The notes below the pieces were generated by a model. That model saw nothing but the letters and a program-made list of their open reading frames with translations, was not told the origin of the DNA and searched no databases. 64,000 nt of DNA. It comes from Flavobacteriales bacterium (GTDB taxonomy: Bacteria; Bacteroidota; Bacteroidia; Flavobacteriales_G; Salibacteraceae). The stretch is from the NCBI GenBank assembly GCA_003499525.1, contig DNTB01000085.1:69286-133285 (forward strand), in the 5' to 3' direction. Below, in pieces: positions 61,605 through 64,000 of this stretch (position 1 is the stretch's first letter; each line of letters starts with the position of its first letter). Position numbers and translations under genes: made by a program.

Positions 61605-63734
61605 CTATTCGTCGTCCTCTTTATTTGCGAAATCCTGAGCAAGCTTCTTTTGAAGATCGCCAGGTACTGCACTAAACTCAGCAAATTCACTTGAAAAACT
61701 GGCCATACCGTGAGAAATTGACCTCAGTGTAGTACTATACCTGTTTAATTCTGATAGAGGAGTTTTGGATTTTATTACTTGATAGTTGCCCTTGGCTTCT
61801 ATTCCCTGAATGATACTTCTTCGCGATTGCAAATCGGTCATGATATCTCCGACTACATCTTCGGGCGCCAGAACTTCTAAATCCTGGATGGGCTCCAGCA
61901 GCTGAGGAGAAGCTGCTAAAAAAGCCTGCTTAAAAGCATTAAGCCCCGCTAATTTGAATGAGATTTCATTAGAGTCTACCGGATGCATTTTGCCATCGTA
62001 TACCACCACACGCACATCCCTTACATATGATCCCGTGATGGGACCCTCTTCCATTTTTTCCATAATTCCCTTGAGAATTGCCGGCATGAATCGGGCATCA
62101 ATAGCTCCCCCAACTATAGAACTGATAAATTCTAACTTGCCACCCCAGGGCAAATCGATGACTTCTCTTCCCCGTACTGGATGGTTCGACGGGTCGGGCA
62201 TCCCTTCATACCAGGGTTCAATTTCTAGGTATACCTCTCCAAATTGTCCGGCACCACCAGATTGTTTTTTGTGGCGATAATCTGCCTTGGCGCCTTTTCG
62301 AATTGTCTCTCTGTAGGGTATTCTTGGATCTTCAAAAGAGACATGGATGCCATAAATGTTCTTGAGCTTCCAGTCTAAAACCTGCATGTGCAGCTCCCCT
62401 TGTGAGTGGATCAGAAGCTGTTTTAATTCTTTGGAATACTCATACCGGATTGTTAGGTCTTCCTGGCTGATTTTTCTCAATGCTTCTCCCAGTTTTTCAT
62501 CATCTTTTCTGCTCTCTGCTTTTATAGCCGATCTCATTCTAGATGACGGAAATTCTATGGGGCTGATTTTGACCATCTTTTTCTTTGAACATAGAGTGTG
62601 GTTGGTATCGGTGTCTTTCAACTTTAATGTGGCACCTATGTCTCCAACCACCAATTCTTCTATAGAGTGCCTTTTCTTGCCGTCCATGATAAAAAGCTGA
62701 TTGAGATGCTCAGACTCTCCGGTAGTGGTATTCTCCAAAACATCTCCTTGATTAACCTTTCCTGATATTACTTTGAAAAAGGACATTTTACCCAGGTTGG
62801 GTTCATTCAGCGTTTTGAAGATGAAAAGAACGGGAGGTTGTGACTCATCAAACGCAACCTCTTCTCCTTCCTCAGTGATTTCCGGGTTCATATCTACAGC
62901 AGAAGGAGCCACATTGTCAATAAAACCCATCATACGGCCGCTTCCCATGTTATTTTTTGAAGAGAGGCAGAATACGGGGAATACATCATGGTTACGCATG
63001 CCAATCTTTAATCCTTCCCGCAATTCATTCTCATCAAGCTCTCCTTTTTCAAAATAGAGTTCCATGAGGTTTTCGTCATTTTCAGCGGCTTTTTCTACCA
63101 ATTCGTTGTGGAGTTTTTGAGCTTTCTCCACCTCCGTATCCGGGATTGGCTTTTTCTCTGGCTTTCCACCATCAGGACCAAACTCGTACATGGTCATTTT
63201 GAGCAGGTCTATGATTTGATTGAACCCTTCACCTGGGTTCAGAGGATATTGCATGACCGTAACGGCGCTGCCGTAATGATCTACTAATGACTCCAAAGAA
63301 GCCTGAAAATCTGCTTTTGGATGATCCAATTGATTTATGGCAAACAAAAGAGGTTTTTGATATCTGTCAATGTAGTTCCATATAAGGTCTGTACCTACCT
63401 CAACACCATGCTGCGCATTGATGAGCATCAAGCTTGTGTTTGCGACACGAATCGAGCTTGCCACCTCACCCATGAAATCATCGAGTCCAGGAGTATCAAT
63501 GATGTTGATTTTATAATTGCGCCATTCTGTGTGTAATGGAGTCGAATAGACCGAACCTTCACGCTCATGTTCAATCTCATGGTAATCGGAAAGCGTATTC
63601 TTATCTTCTATTGTTCCTCTTCTTGTTGTGAGCCCGGCCTCAAAAAGCATGGTCTCAGCTAAGGTGGTTTTACCAGATTTAGGACTTCCAAGTAGTACGA
63701 GATTTTTAATGTGTTTGGCGTCGAAAACTTTCAT
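61605..63734 (-). CDS. elongation factor G paralogue (FusA2-like translational GTPase)
   Basis: GTPase of the EF-G family, 709 residues. The P-loop is GSPKSGKT (16-23), switch II is IIDTPGLDD and the G4 motif is NQLD instead of the usual NKxD. Domains II to V are present, with SGGAGQFGEVYLEIEP in domain IV and DVVGDIMTDLQSRRSIIQG in domain V. Switch I (TIEDKNTLSDYHEIEHEREGSV) differs from canonical EF-G, and the protein belongs to the divergent group often annotated as EF-G or FusA2. The main fusA is normally in the str operon with rpsL, rpsG and tuf, none of which are here. Its role may be specialised (ribosome recycling, stress, or inactive); not known. Confidence 0.9.
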   Translation of the reverse strand: MKVFDAKHIKNLVLLGSPKSGKTTLAETMLFEAGLTTRRGTIEDKNTLSDYHEIEHEREGSVYSTPLHTEWRNYKINIIDTPGLDDFMGEVASSIRVANTSLMLINAQHGVEVGTDLIWNYIDRYQKPLLFAINQLDHPKADFQASLESLVDHYGSAVTVMQYPLNPGEGFNQIIDLLKMTMYEFGPDGGKPEKKPIPDTEVEKAQKLHNELVEKAAENDENLMELYFEKGELDENELREGLKIGMRNHDVFPVFCLSSKNNMGSGRMMGFIDNVAPSAVDMNPEITEEGEEVAFDESQPPVLFIFKTLNEPNLGKMSFFKVISGKVNQGDVLENTTTGESEHLNQLFIMDGKKRHSIEELVVGDIGATLKLKDTDTNHTLCSKKKMVKISPIEFPSSRMRSAIKAESRKDDEKLGEALRKISQEDLTIRYEYSKELKQLLIHSQGELHMQVLDWKLKNIYGIHVSFEDPRIPYRETIRKGAKADYRHKKQSGGAGQFGEVYLEIEPWYEGMPDPSNHPVRGREVIDLPWGGKLEFISSIVGGAIDARFMPAILKGIMEKMEEGPITGSYVRDVRVVVYDGKMHPVDSNEISFKLAGLNAFKQAFLAASPQLLEPIQDLEVLAPEDVVGDIMTDLQSRRSIIQGIEAKGNYQVIKSKTPLSELNRYSTTLRSISHGMASFSSEFAEFSAVPGDLQKKLAQDFANKEDDE

Positions 63735-64000
63735 GATATGAACGATTACTGTTGGCTAAAATAAAAGGCGGTAAAGATAATTACTCTGTCGAGCTAAAAA
63801 CCCTGAATTAGTCAGGATTTCTCAAGTATAAGTGACTTAACTCCCCTTTGGTGCAAAAAAGTAAGAAATGAAAAACCAAAGGTCTTGATGGTTTACAAAC
63901 TCCTTCTCCGCCAACCAACCAGAGTCCTTCGAATTCATTGTATTTTGAGCATCCCCGACCGGCTTCAGCCGCGTCGGGATTGGACGTAGGCCATAAAAAA
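63735..64000. other. Non-coding right edge with a strong hairpin
   Basis: No coding frame is supported here. The first part must hold the EF-G paralogue promoter; a one-mismatch -7 box (TATCTTTA on the minus strand, 63772-63779) is the only candidate. Near the edge, CCCGACCGGC (63954-63963) pairs with GCCG and GTCGGG (63968-63978) around a TTCA loop with one bulged C. It is much more G+C rich than its surroundings and ends shortly before an A6 tract at the window end. Confidence 0.55.

Noticed and set aside
1..64000. CRISPR arrays, insertion sequences, prophage, defence or biosynthetic gene clusters
   Set aside because: No regularly spaced repeats, transposase, integrase, phage structural or nuclease-defence genes were found; the window is ordinary chromosomal core with envelope genes.

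Overview
The window looks like chromosomal DNA from a free-living member of the Bacteroidota, most likely close to the Cytophagales (inference from gene content; no 16S rRNA gene is present). The evidence is as follows. Two secreted enzymes end in type A type IX secretion (T9SS) sorting domains, and a PorZ homologue is present. There are two SusC/FhuA-like TonB-dependent receptors with N-terminal carboxypeptidase-regulatory-like domains. Families typical of the phylum (DUF6089, DUF4175, DUF302) occur. The clearest -7 promoter boxes match the Bacteroidota form TAnnTTTG. No rRNA operon, prophage, insertion sequence, CRISPR array or recognisable defence system was seen.

Layout. 1-5.5 kb: the 3' end of a repetitive surface or tail-fibre-like protein, then cysS and polA. 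5.5-13.2 kb: a T9SS-exported M43 metalloprotease, a tight three-gene unit (flippase-like membrane protein, cystathionine gamma-synthase, short-chain dehydrogenase), an ArsC/Spx-like protein, and a T9SS-exported alpha/beta-hydrolase without its serine nucleophile. 13.2-24.6 kb: TonB receptor, lipoprotein oligopeptidase B, a small hypothetical, a lipoprotein, a cyclophilin, uvrC, an AsmA/DUF748 protein and a DUF2306-like membrane protein. 24.6-31.2 kb: two GT87-like and one GT4 glycosyltransferase with small DinB and VOC proteins, a DUF302 protein, a possible gene remnant, then idi, queD and rpiB. 31.2-41.1 kb: a MORN-repeat protein, a giant alpha-2-macroglobulin lipoprotein and PBP1C. 41.1-46.7 kb: a complete RND efflux operon (adaptor, pump, TolC). 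46.9-50.3 kb: a tiny membrane protein, tRNA-Cys, folB, gltX and a DUF6089 beta-barrel. 50.4-61.6 kb: a rightward run of DUF4175, ybeY, mnmG, porZ, recO and a TonB receptor. 61.6-63.7 kb: an EF-G paralogue. The right edge is non-coding and holds a strong hairpin.

Functionally the window mixes housekeeping genes (two aminoacyl-tRNA synthetases, tRNA-Cys, polA, uvrC, recO, mnmG, ybeY, folB, rpiB, idi) with envelope and secretion functions. The most interesting signal is a pair of ParB-binding parS-like palindromes directly flanking mnmG. One is a 15/16 match and forms the last codons and stop of ybeY. The other is a 14/16 match and begins at the mnmG stop. They suggest that this stretch lies in the origin-proximal segregation region. 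Other leads are a motif (ACGACATTT) shared by the upstream regions of three genes, a possible frameshifted gene remnant with an A8 slippery run, and the nucleophile-less secreted hydrolase.
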